DNA of 35,106 nucleotides from assembly GCA_937872095.1 (NCBI GenBank), contig CALMNW010000102.1, forward strand, positions 1-35,106, in the 5' to 3' direction. Under the pieces are notes generated by a model, which was not told the origin of the DNA, did not search any database, and worked only from the letters and a program-made list of their open reading frames with translations. A program made the position numbers and the translations under genes. This stretch comes from an uncultured Verrucomicrobiota bacterium. GTDB lineage: Bacteria; Verrucomicrobiota; Kiritimatiellia; CAIQIC01; Lenti-01. This document shows positions 26,262-33,226 of the stretch, piece after piece (within the stretch, counting starts at the first letter, position 1; each line of letters starts with the position of its first letter).

Positions 26262-29105
26262 ATGAAAAGAATCGTTTGGATCGGGCTGGCGGTGGCGGGA
26301 TTGACCTGGGTCGGGGGCGTCCGGGCGAGCACGGACGACGAGTTCAAGTTCGCTTCGGGACTGGTTTCCTATTCGCCGTCGTTCCCCGATTTCGCGCAGA
26401 AAGTGGTCGATGCGATTTTGGCGAAGGATCCGTCGCAGAAAGACCGCAGCAAGATCATCCAGGCGGAAATCCTGATCCAGCGCCGGCAGTTCGCGGACGC
26501 GGAGGCGCTGATCAACGAGATGGGGATCGCCAATCCGAAATCGCAGGCGATCAGCCTGGCGCTGGCGCGGAATTATTTCGCCATCAACGAGCTGGACAAG
26601 TCGCGGGCGCTGTACGAGGCGTTTTTCAAGCAGTACGAAGGGCAGATGCCGACGGATCCGGACGTGGCGCGGTTCTACCGGGATGCGGCCTACCAGTTCG
26701 CGCAGATGCAGATGATGGCGGGGGACTACGCGGGGGCGGCGGCGAGCTTCCAGCGGGTGGAAGCGGTGGCCGAAGGCAACGAAATGAAGCGCGCCCTGCA
26801 GGTTTCGCGCGCGCAGGCGCTGGTGAAGGCCGCGGAACAGAAGAGCGGCGACGAGAAAACCAAGTTGCTGGACGCCGCGAAGAAGGTCTGCGAGACGCTG
26901 CAATGGGGCGGGCTGGACCTGCAATTCGTGGATTCCATCGTGATCATGGCGAACATCGAGCTGGCCAAGGGTGATCCCGCCGGCGCCCGGAAGGTGCTGA
27001 TGGAGTACATGGACGTCATCAAGCCCATCGACGACAAGCTGAAAGAAGACGGCTTGTCGCTGCGGGACAGTCCGATGGCGGGCGCCCGCTCGCTGCTGGG
27101 CCGCCTGCTGAAGGAAGAAGCCGACAAGCTGGCGGGGCAGGAGGGCAAGGACGCCGACGCGATCAAGGCGTACAGCGGGGCCTTGGGCGAGTACTACAAC
27201 GTGTTCGTGAAGTACGGCGACAGCGAGTGGGGGCCGAGCGCGGGCCTCGCGGCCAAGGACATCAAGGCCATCCTCGAAACGAAGTACGGCAAGACCGTCA
27301 AGATCGACCTCCCGGATTCCCTGGCCAGCAAGGCCGCGGGCACGGAATTCATGATGGCCGACAATATGTTCCGCCAGAAGAAGTACGCCGAAGCCGCGGC
27401 GGAATATCTGCGCGTGCTGGAGCAGTTCCCCGAGGCGGGCGAGCTGTCCATCGGCGCGCTGGGCAACCTGGTGCAGTGCTACATGAACCTGAACGATTCG
27501 CTTTACGCGAAGATGGCGGCGAACTACCTCGGCGAGCGCTTCGCGAAGAAGAGCGACATTCCCGCGAAAGCGCTGGTTTCCGTGGCCCAGCTCTACGACA
27601 AGGCCGGCAACGCGGACATGTCCAAGTACATGTTCGACCGCTATCTGGCCTATTGCCCGACGGATCCGCGGGCCGGACAGATCCTGTTCTATCTGGCCGC
27701 CAAGGCCGAGCAGGCTGCTCAGCAGGCTGAAAAGGACGGCAAAAAGGCGGAGCAAGAGCAGAAGCAGGCGGAGGCCAACGCCTATCTGGCGAAGATCATC
27801 ACCGATTACCAGAACGACCAGAACTATCCGAAGGCTCTGAGCAAGCGGGCCTGGAAGGCCTATCTGGACAAGGATTACGCGGGGGCCGTCGATGGCATGA
27901 AGCTCTACATCGAGCAGTCGCAGCCCAGCCCTACGAAGGCGCAGGCCATGTTCGCGCTCGGCGATTGCCTCCGCCGCACGGACCAGCTGGCCGACGCCGT
28001 CCGCCAGTTCAACGCGCTGATCGCCGCGCTCGCTCCGGCGGGCAACCCCTACGGCAGCTCGACCGCGGATCTCGAGCGCAACGCGAAGCTGTTGGAACAG
28101 GCCCGGTTCTATTTCGCCTACAGCCTGAGCCGCCTGCCGTCCGACGCCACCCGCAAGGCCGCCATCGCGAAGATCGACGAATTCCTCGGCTTCTATCCGA
28201 AATCGGACCTGGCGGCGAAGATCCTCAACCTGAAGGGCTCGCTGCAGATGGCCCTGAAGGACCCGGCGGCGAACGAGACCTTCGCGCGGCTGGCGGCGGA
28301 ATATCCCGGCACGGACGAAGGCAAGAACGCGCAGTACGCGCGGATCAGCGGCGCGCTCGATCTCGGGCAGTTCGACCAGGCGCGCGAGGCGCTCGTCGCG
28401 ATGCTGGCGAACCCGGGCAGCTATTCGGTGGATGAATTCGCGCGCGTCGGCCAGGCCATGCTCGACCAGTCGCAATGGAAAGAAGCCGCCGACGCCTTCG
28501 GGCAGGTGACCGGCAAGACCGAAGAGCGCGCGCTGCTGGAACGTGCCTTGTACGGCATCGGCGCGGCCCGGTACGAGCTGGGCGACTACTCCGGCGCGGT
28601 GACCTCGCTCAACGAATTGATGGAGAAGTGGCCCAATTCCGCGCTGTTCTACCAGGCGAAATTCATGCTGGCCCGCGCCAATCTGGCGCTGGACGATCTC
28701 GTCGCCGCCAAGACCGCCCTCAACGACGTGTTCCGCTACGCCCGCGATCCGGAAGTGGTCAACAACGCCAGCCTGCTCTATGCCCAGATCCTGCTGAAGG
28801 ACGGCGACCGCACGGGCGCCTTGGGCGCCTACAAGCGCATGGAATTCTTCGGCAGCCAGGCCATGAAGACCGAAAAGGAACGCCAGCAGGTCGCCCAGGC
28901 CATCCTGGCGGCGATCGATCTGGCGATGGAAATGGAACGGTATGCCGACGTGCTGGAAAGCTGCGACAAGTTCCTGCAGCTCTATCCGACCCGTCCGGAA
29001 GTCAACGACGTCCGGCAGAAGCGCACGTCGGCGTCGTTCAAGGTGGATGCGGAAGCGGTCGCCGCGCCGGCCGCCGCGCCCGCGGCGGCCCCGGCGGCGC
29101 CCTAG
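26262..29105 (+). CDS. Large exported TPR-repeat protein
   Basis: A 947-residue exported protein made largely of tetratricopeptide-like helix pairs. The start at 26262 is chosen because a signal peptide follows at once (MKRIVWIGLAVAGLTWVGGVRA, cleavage near residue 22); the frame upstream has no signal. Repeat units are seen throughout, e.g. YAGAAASFQRVEAV, KYAEAAAEYLRVLEQFP, GDYSGAVTSLNELMEKWP and ALDDLVAAKTALNDVF. A charged helical stretch (about 478-508, many K/E/Q) interrupts them, and the C-terminus is an Ala/Pro-rich tail (APAAAPAAAPAAP). No catalytic domain is seen. TPR arrays bind peptides or build complexes; being first in the operon with ExbBD, it is probably a periplasmic scaffold of that machine. 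Confidence 0.85.
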   Translation: MKRIVWIGLAVAGLTWVGGVRASTDDEFKFASGLVSYSPSFPDFAQKVVDAILAKDPSQKDRSKIIQAEILIQRRQFADAEALINEMGIANPKSQAISLALARNYFAINELDKSRALYEAFFKQYEGQMPTDPDVARFYRDAAYQFAQMQMMAGDYAGAAASFQRVEAVAEGNEMKRALQVSRAQALVKAAEQKSGDEKTKLLDAAKKVCETLQWGGLDLQFVDSIVIMANIELAKGDPAGARKVLMEYMDVIKPIDDKLKEDGLSLRDSPMAGARSLLGRLLKEEADKLAGQEGKDADAIKAYSGALGEYYNVFVKYGDSEWGPSAGLAAKDIKAILETKYGKTVKIDLPDSLASKAAGTEFMMADNMFRQKKYAEAAAEYLRVLEQFPEAGELSIGALGNLVQCYMNLNDSLYAKMAANYLGERFAKKSDIPAKALVSVAQLYDKAGNADMSKYMFDRYLAYCPTDPRAGQILFYLAAKAEQAAQQAEKDGKKAEQEQKQAEANAYLAKIITDYQNDQNYPKALSKRAWKAYLDKDYAGAVDGMKLYIEQSQPSPTKAQAMFALGDCLRRTDQLADAVRQFNALIAALAPAGNPYGSSTADLERNAKLLEQARFYFAYSLSRLPSDATRKAAIAKIDEFLGFYPKSDLAAKILNLKGSLQMALKDPAANETFARLAAEYPGTDEGKNAQYARISGALDLGQFDQAREALVAMLANPGSYSVDEFARVGQAMLDQSQWKEAADAFGQVTGKTEERALLERALYGIGAARYELGDYSGAVTSLNELMEKWPNSALFYQAKFMLARANLALDDLVAAKTALNDVFRYARDPEVVNNASLLYAQILLKDGDRTGALGAYKRMEFFGSQAMKTEKERQQVAQAILAAIDLAMEMERYADVLESCDKFLQLYPTRPEVNDVRQKRTSASFKVDAEAVAAPAAAPAAAPAAP

Positions 29106-29133
29106 AGATGTCGAACAAGGGAGAAGAAAAGCC

Positions 29134-29922
29134 ATGAAGACAACGAAATTGCTCCTGATCGGCCTTGCGGCCGCGCTCGCCGCCGGAGCGGCCGGGGCGG
29201 CTCCCTACGTGGAACTGCCGAACGGCCAGAAGGTGCCGGGCACCGCCATCCGCGCCCTCGCGACCGGCGACGTCAACCTGACCACCGAGATGGGCATCCG
29301 CACGTTCCCGAAGGGCAGCTACGTGAAGGCCGTGGCCGACAAGCCGGCGGAATACGATCAGGCCGCCGCCGCCATGAAGGCCCAGAAATACGACGTGGCC
29401 GCCAAGCTGCTGGAAGGCGTCGTGGCGAAATACCGCTATCTCGCCTGGGACGTCGAAGCCTCGAAGCTCCTCGCGCAGGCGCTGCTGGCCAAGGGCGACG
29501 CGGAAGGCGCCGTGAAGGCCTACGAACAGCTTTTCCTCCTGTCGCCCGCCGAGAAGCAGAACCCGGATTCGGCCTGGGGGCTGCGCCGCGCCATGCTGAA
29601 GGCGAAGCAGTATCCCGCGCTGATCCGGCAGCTCGACGCCGTGGCCGCCGCCGGCAACCGGCCCGACGCCGCCCGCGCCCAGACCATGCGCGGCGACATC
29701 CAGCTCGACCAGAACAACGTCGAACTGGCCGCGCTGGACTACCTGCGCACGTCCATCCTGTTCGCGGACGTGCGCGACCCGGCGATCCTGGGCGAGGCCA
29801 CCTACAAGGCCGCCGCCGCCCTCGAGCAGCTGCGCGATCCCCGCGCGAAAGACCTGTACAAGAAAGTGGTCTCGGACTACGGCGCGTCGCCCTACGCCGC
29901 GCAGGCCCGGGGCAAGATCTAG
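29134..29922 (+). CDS. Small exported TPR-repeat protein
   Basis: A 262-residue protein with a signal peptide (MKTTKLLLIGLAAALAAGAAGA, cleavage near 22) and a short N-terminal beta-rich part (YVELPNGQKVPGTAIRALATGDVNLTTEMG...). After that come four to five TPR-like units (AAAAMKAQKYDVAAKLLEGVV, AKGDAEGAVKAYEQLF, LDQNNVELAALDYLRT), ending YAAQARGKI. The ATG follows GGGAGAAG by 9 nt. It lies 28 nt after the large TPR gene and 38 nt before exbB, so it is part of the operon. It resembles the TPR half of YbgF/CpoB, the Tol-Pal accessory protein, in position and repeat type but lacks the coiled coil; that parallel is an inference. Confidence 0.82.
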   Translation: MKTTKLLLIGLAAALAAGAAGAAPYVELPNGQKVPGTAIRALATGDVNLTTEMGIRTFPKGSYVKAVADKPAEYDQAAAAMKAQKYDVAAKLLEGVVAKYRYLAWDVEASKLLAQALLAKGDAEGAVKAYEQLFLLSPAEKQNPDSAWGLRRAMLKAKQYPALIRQLDAVAAAGNRPDAARAQTMRGDIQLDQNNVELAALDYLRTSILFADVRDPAILGEATYKAAAALEQLRDPRAKDLYKKVVSDYGASPYAAQARGKI

Positions 29923-29960
29923 GCCAACCCATTTAAAAAAGAAGCGAAGGAGAACAAATC

Positions 29961-30776
29961 ATGTCCAAGAAATTCCGGATGATGGTGTGGTTGACGTTGG
30001 TGGCCGCTTTGGTCCTCGTGCCCATGATCGCGCTCGCGCAGGATGCCGCCCCGGTTTCCCCCGCGGCCGCCGCCGGCGGAGCCGGCGAACTGGTGATGGA
30101 CGAAGGCGCCGCGGATGCGGGCGGCGGCGGTGGCACCAGCCTCTGGCAGGTCATCACCGGGTCCGGCTTCCTGGGCGTCTTCCTGTGGCTGTGCCTGCTG
30201 GCCGATTCCATCGCCGCCGCCTGGCTGGCGATCGACTTCTTCGTGACCATCAGCACCAAGAAGATCATTCCCGACGCGCTGGTGAACGAAGTCCGCGAGG
30301 CGATGGAGCAGGGCGACGTCATGAAGGCCCTGCAGCGCTGCGAGCAGGACCAGGGGCCGCTGCCCTCCATCCTGCAGGCCGGCTTCCGCAACGTGAAGGA
30401 AGGCTTCGAAGTGATCCAGGAGCAGGTCGGCGCCGCCGCCGATCTGGAAAGCGAGAAGCTCATGCAGCGCGTGGCCTACCTGAACATGTGCGGCAGCATC
30501 GCCCCCATGCTCGGACTGCTCGGCACCGTCCAAGGCATGATCATGGCGTTCGCCAACCTGGCCAACACGCAGGCCGGCGCCACCCAGCAGTCCATGCTGG
30601 CCATGAACATCGCCCAGGCCCTCTGGACGACCGCCGCCGGCTTGGTCGTGGCCATCCCGGCCGTTTCCCTCTACACTTACTTCAAGAACCGCCTGTCGCG
30701 CATCATCCTGAGCATGGAAGGTCTGACGATGGACCTGATCAAGGCCCTGCGCAACGTGGAAGTGGTGGAGGAATAA
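29961..30776 (+). CDS. exbB: ExbB/TolQ-family proton channel protein
   Basis: A MotA/TolQ/ExbB inner-membrane protein of 271 residues that, with ExbD, turns proton flow into movement of a partner protein. An N-terminal signal-like helix (about 7-26) and an Ala/Gly-rich periplasmic segment precede the three usual membrane helices (about 70-93, 175-198, 215-240). The pore threonines can be placed at T189 (GLLGTVQGM) and T223/T224 (ALWTTAAGLVVAIPAV). The conserved cytoplasmic region lies between helices 1 and 2. AAGGAG lies 7 nt before the ATG. An extra N-terminal signal is common in PVC and Bacteroidota ExbB proteins. It is followed by two ExbD genes. Confidence 0.93.
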   Translation: MSKKFRMMVWLTLVAALVLVPMIALAQDAAPVSPAAAAGGAGELVMDEGAADAGGGGGTSLWQVITGSGFLGVFLWLCLLADSIAAAWLAIDFFVTISTKKIIPDALVNEVREAMEQGDVMKALQRCEQDQGPLPSILQAGFRNVKEGFEVIQEQVGAAADLESEKLMQRVAYLNMCGSIAPMLGLLGTVQGMIMAFANLANTQAGATQQSMLAMNIAQALWTTAAGLVVAIPAVSLYTYFKNRLSRIILSMEGLTMDLIKALRNVEVVEE

Positions 30777-30804
30777 GGCCTCCGCTCCGGAAGGGGAGAC
30801 GAGC

Positions 30805-31215
30805 ATGAGAAAGCAATATGCGGATGCCAAGCTGGACATGACGCCGATGATCGACGTCGTGTTCCAGCTGATCATCTTTTTCGTCGTCACGGCGGCCATG
30901 CAGGACAAGCTGATGGAGACCAACGTCCGCATGGCCATGGCCCCCAACGGCCCCGTCGAGGAAGTGAAGGATCCCCGCACGGTGATGGTCGACGTGGTCG
31001 AGAATGGCGCGATCCAGATCATGAAGACCAACATCAGCGAGGCGAAGCTCTTCACGTTGCTGAACAACGCGCGGAAGACGTCGGGGCAGAGCACGCCCGT
31101 CGTGATCCGCGGCGATTGGGCGACGAAGCACGAAGCGATCCGGCGGGTGATGGACATCTGCGGCAAGGCGGGCCTGTGGAAGATCCGCTTCTCCGCCCTC
31201 AAGGAAAAAGCCTAG
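30805..31215 (+). CDS. exbD: ExbD/TolR-family protein 1
   Basis: A 136-residue single-span inner-membrane protein. The membrane helix (about 15-33) begins with DMTPMIDVVFQLIIFF, where Asp 17 is the proton-carrying residue of ExbD/TolR (D25 in E. coli ExbD). The periplasmic part (about 40-136) is the ExbD/TolR domain with the typical VVIRGDWATKHEAIRRVMDIC strand-helix. It lies 28 nt behind exbB and 13 nt before a second, divergent exbD, so each channel may contain a mixed ExbD dimer. Confidence 0.92.
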   Translation: MRKQYADAKLDMTPMIDVVFQLIIFFVVTAAMQDKLMETNVRMAMAPNGPVEEVKDPRTVMVDVVENGAIQIMKTNISEAKLFTLLNNARKTSGQSTPVVIRGDWATKHEAIRRVMDICGKAGLWKIRFSALKEKA

Positions 31216-31228
31216 GAAAGGGAAGCCC

Positions 31229-31642
31229 ATGGCCAGAGCAAGAAAACGTCCCGATTCGCCGGCGGCCGAGCTGGAAATGACGCCGATGATCGACGTCGTG
31301 TTCCAGCTGCTGATCTACTTCATCGTCACGACCAAGCCGATCGACGTGATCACCAACCTGGACGTGTTCCGGCCCGCGCCGGACCAGACCGCCAAGCCGG
31401 AAGAGAAGCCCCCGAACCTCGTCCGCGTCGGCATCTACCAGGACGGCTACACCGTCAACGACGTGCCCGCGACCCTGGAACTGCTGGACGTCGCCTTGGC
31501 CAAGGTCGCTTCGATCGACGCCGGCCAGACGATCATGATCACGGTGTCGGCCGTGTCGGAACACGGCCAGCTCGTCCAAGCCTTGAATTTGTGCGCGAAA
31601 AACGGGCTGAAAAGCCTTTCGGTCGTGAGCGCGTCGAACTGA
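31229..31642 (+). CDS. exbD: ExbD/TolR-family protein 2
   Basis: A 137-residue paralog of the preceding gene. A basic N-terminus (MARARKRPD) is followed by LEMTPMIDVVFQLLIYFIV with the key Asp at 22. The periplasmic domain is clearly different from the first copy (PPNLVRVGIYQDGYTVNDVP..., GQLVQALNLCAKNGLKSLSVVSAS). GGAAAGGG lies just upstream of the ATG, 13 nt after the first exbD. The two share the membrane motif but little of the periplasmic domain, so they are unlikely to be a recent duplication and probably do different jobs. Confidence 0.92.
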   Translation: MARARKRPDSPAAELEMTPMIDVVFQLLIYFIVTTKPIDVITNLDVFRPAPDQTAKPEEKPPNLVRVGIYQDGYTVNDVPATLELLDVALAKVASIDAGQTIMITVSAVSEHGQLVQALNLCAKNGLKSLSVVSASN

Positions 31643-31673
31643 TATGTCGTAGATTTGTAGCACGGAGATCGCC

Positions 31674-33131
31674 ATGGATGCATCAATCAGGGCCCTGCAC
31701 AAAAACTTCGTGGAATGGGCGGCGGGCCCGGTGGGGTCCATCACCCTCCACGTCGTCGGAATCCTGCTCTTGGTCCTCTTCGCGAGCATGATCACGCCGC
31801 GCCAGAAGGATCCGGAAATCGAAGTGCAGATGATCGAGGTCGACGAGCAGAAGCTCGACGAGCTGCTCGAGGAGAAGCCCCCCGAGGAATTGCCGGATCT
31901 GGTCGACCAGGTCACGCCGCCGGACGTCGACATGGACATGACGCCGCCCGAAGTCGAGGATTTCACCGCCGCGCCCGTCCAGGACAACGTCGAATTGAAC
32001 ATCGCCTCCGACGCGATCAGCCCGATCGTCATGAAGGGCCTGGCGCCCGGCCAGATGGCCAACCGCAGCGGCGCGGGCCGCGCGGCGGCCATCGGCGCCT
32101 ACGGCGGCAAGTGGGGGCAATACGCCGAGGCGGCGGTTCTCCGCGCCCTGGAATGGCTGCGCATCAACCAGAACCAGGATGGATCGTGGGGCACCCACGA
32201 CAAGGAAGCCATGACTGGCCTGGGCATCCTGACCTTCCTGGCCCATGGCGAAACCACCGCCTCGGAAAAATACGGTCCGACCGTCGAACGGGCGATCCGC
32301 TATCTGGTCGCCCGCCAGAATGAAAAGGGCGAATTCGACAAGGTCGACACCACGGGCGGCACCTATTCGCAGGCGATCTGCGTCTATGCGGTCAGCGAGG
32401 CCTACGGCATGACCCGCATCCCGTCGCTCAAGGGCGTCATGGAGAAGGGGGCGCAAGTCTTGATCAACGGCCAGCAGTCGAAGGGCGGCTACGACTACAA
32501 GTTCGCGAAGGGCGAACGCCGCGACACCTCGCTGGCCGGCTGGTGCTGCCAGGCCATGAAAGCGGCCTACATCGCCGGAGCGGAAAACGCCGGCCTGCAC
32601 GAAGCCATGGAAAAGGCCGTCGAGGATTTCAAGTCCGTCCAGAAGCCGGAAGACGGCAGCTTCTACTACAGCAAGATCGGCGCGAGCCATTCCACCCACA
32701 GCATCACGGCCGTCGCGGTGCTCAGCATGCAGCTGCTGGGCCATGCCGGGGACCCGGAGGTCAATCGCGGAATGGACTTTCTGGGCGGCGCCACCTGCAA
32801 ATGGGAAAATCCGCCGGACTGGCCGATGTACGCCTGGTACTACATTTCCCAGACCAAGTTCCACAAGGGCGGCGCCACCTGGTCCAACTGGAACAACCAG
32901 TTCGCCCCGCAGTTCATCCGCAACCAGAAGCCCGACGGCCATTGGGAATCCCCCGGCTTGGCCTTGGGCGCCGGCGCCACCGGCCGGGAAAACATGCACC
33001 CGGTCTACGCGACTACGCTGGCCGCCTTGACCCTGCAGGTCTATTACCGCTTCCTGCCGACCTACCAGCCCATCGAAACCGAGAAAATCGACCAGAAGTC
33101 CGACGACGACGTGACCATCGAGATCATGTAG
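31674..33131 (+). CDS. TonB-like transducer with C-terminal alpha/alpha-toroid
   Basis: A 485-residue protein that joins a TonB-type N-terminus to a terpenoid-cyclase-like toroid. Residues 1-20 are cytoplasmic; the membrane helix (about 21-41) holds Ser 22-x3-His 26 (SITLH), the motif through which TonB couples to ExbB/ExbD (S16/H20 in E. coli). An acidic, Pro-rich stalk follows (about 45-105; EEKPPEELPDLVDQVTPPD), then a Gly-rich hinge (124-147). From about 150 to 470 there are six repeats with QW-like motifs (RINQNQDGSWG, ARQNEKGEF, NGQQSKGGYDY, SVQKPEDGSFYY, ..., RNQKPDGHWES), as in squalene-hopene cyclase and prenyltransferase folds. No DxDD cyclase motif, zinc ligands or thioester are seen, so it is probably a binding module. 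No TonB C-terminal domain is present. Last gene of the operon, followed by a strong terminator. Confidence 0.88.
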   Translation: MDASIRALHKNFVEWAAGPVGSITLHVVGILLLVLFASMITPRQKDPEIEVQMIEVDEQKLDELLEEKPPEELPDLVDQVTPPDVDMDMTPPEVEDFTAAPVQDNVELNIASDAISPIVMKGLAPGQMANRSGAGRAAAIGAYGGKWGQYAEAAVLRALEWLRINQNQDGSWGTHDKEAMTGLGILTFLAHGETTASEKYGPTVERAIRYLVARQNEKGEFDKVDTTGGTYSQAICVYAVSEAYGMTRIPSLKGVMEKGAQVLINGQQSKGGYDYKFAKGERRDTSLAGWCCQAMKAAYIAGAENAGLHEAMEKAVEDFKSVQKPEDGSFYYSKIGASHSTHSITAVAVLSMQLLGHAGDPEVNRGMDFLGGATCKWENPPDWPMYAWYYISQTKFHKGGATWSNWNNQFAPQFIRNQKPDGHWESPGLALGAGATGRENMHPVYATTLAALTLQVYYRFLPTYQPIETEKIDQKSDDDVTIEIM

Positions 33132-33155
33132 CCGCTGTATCGGTATTTCGCTTTG

Positions 33156-33186
33156 GCGCGCGCCCCTTCGGGCGCGCGCTTTTTTT
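33156..33186 (+). terminator. Strong intrinsic terminator of the ExbBD/TonB-like operon
   Basis: A perfect 10-bp stem GCGCGCGCCC-CTTC-GGGCGCGCGC (33156-33179) followed by seven T (33180-33186). It begins 25 nt after the stop codon of the TonB-like gene and isolates the operon from mutL. Confidence 0.95.
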
Positions 33187-33209
33187 CGCTCCTGTTTTGC
33201 GCCGCGCTC

Positions 33210-33218
33210 TGCTACAAC
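33210..33218 (+). promoter_or_regulatory. Candidate extended -10 element of mutL
   Basis: TGCTACAAC, an extended -10 (TGnTAnaaT type), lies 8 nt before the mutL ATG. No good -35 is found 17-18 bp upstream, which suits an extended -10 promoter. Transcription would start at or next to the ATG, and no Shine-Dalgarno sequence is present, so the message is probably leaderless. Confidence 0.45.
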
Positions 33219-33226
33219 CGACGTCC

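Noticed and set aside
31674..33131. Squalene-hopene cyclase or prenyltransferase enzyme
   Set aside because: QW-like repeats are present but no DxDD acid motif or zinc ligand set, and the N-terminus is a TonB-type membrane anchor next to exbBD.
32543..33226. N-terminal extension of MutL into the toroid gene
   Set aside because: The frame is open but the MutL fold begins at 33227, and a strong terminator and the toroid gene itself occupy the upstream part.
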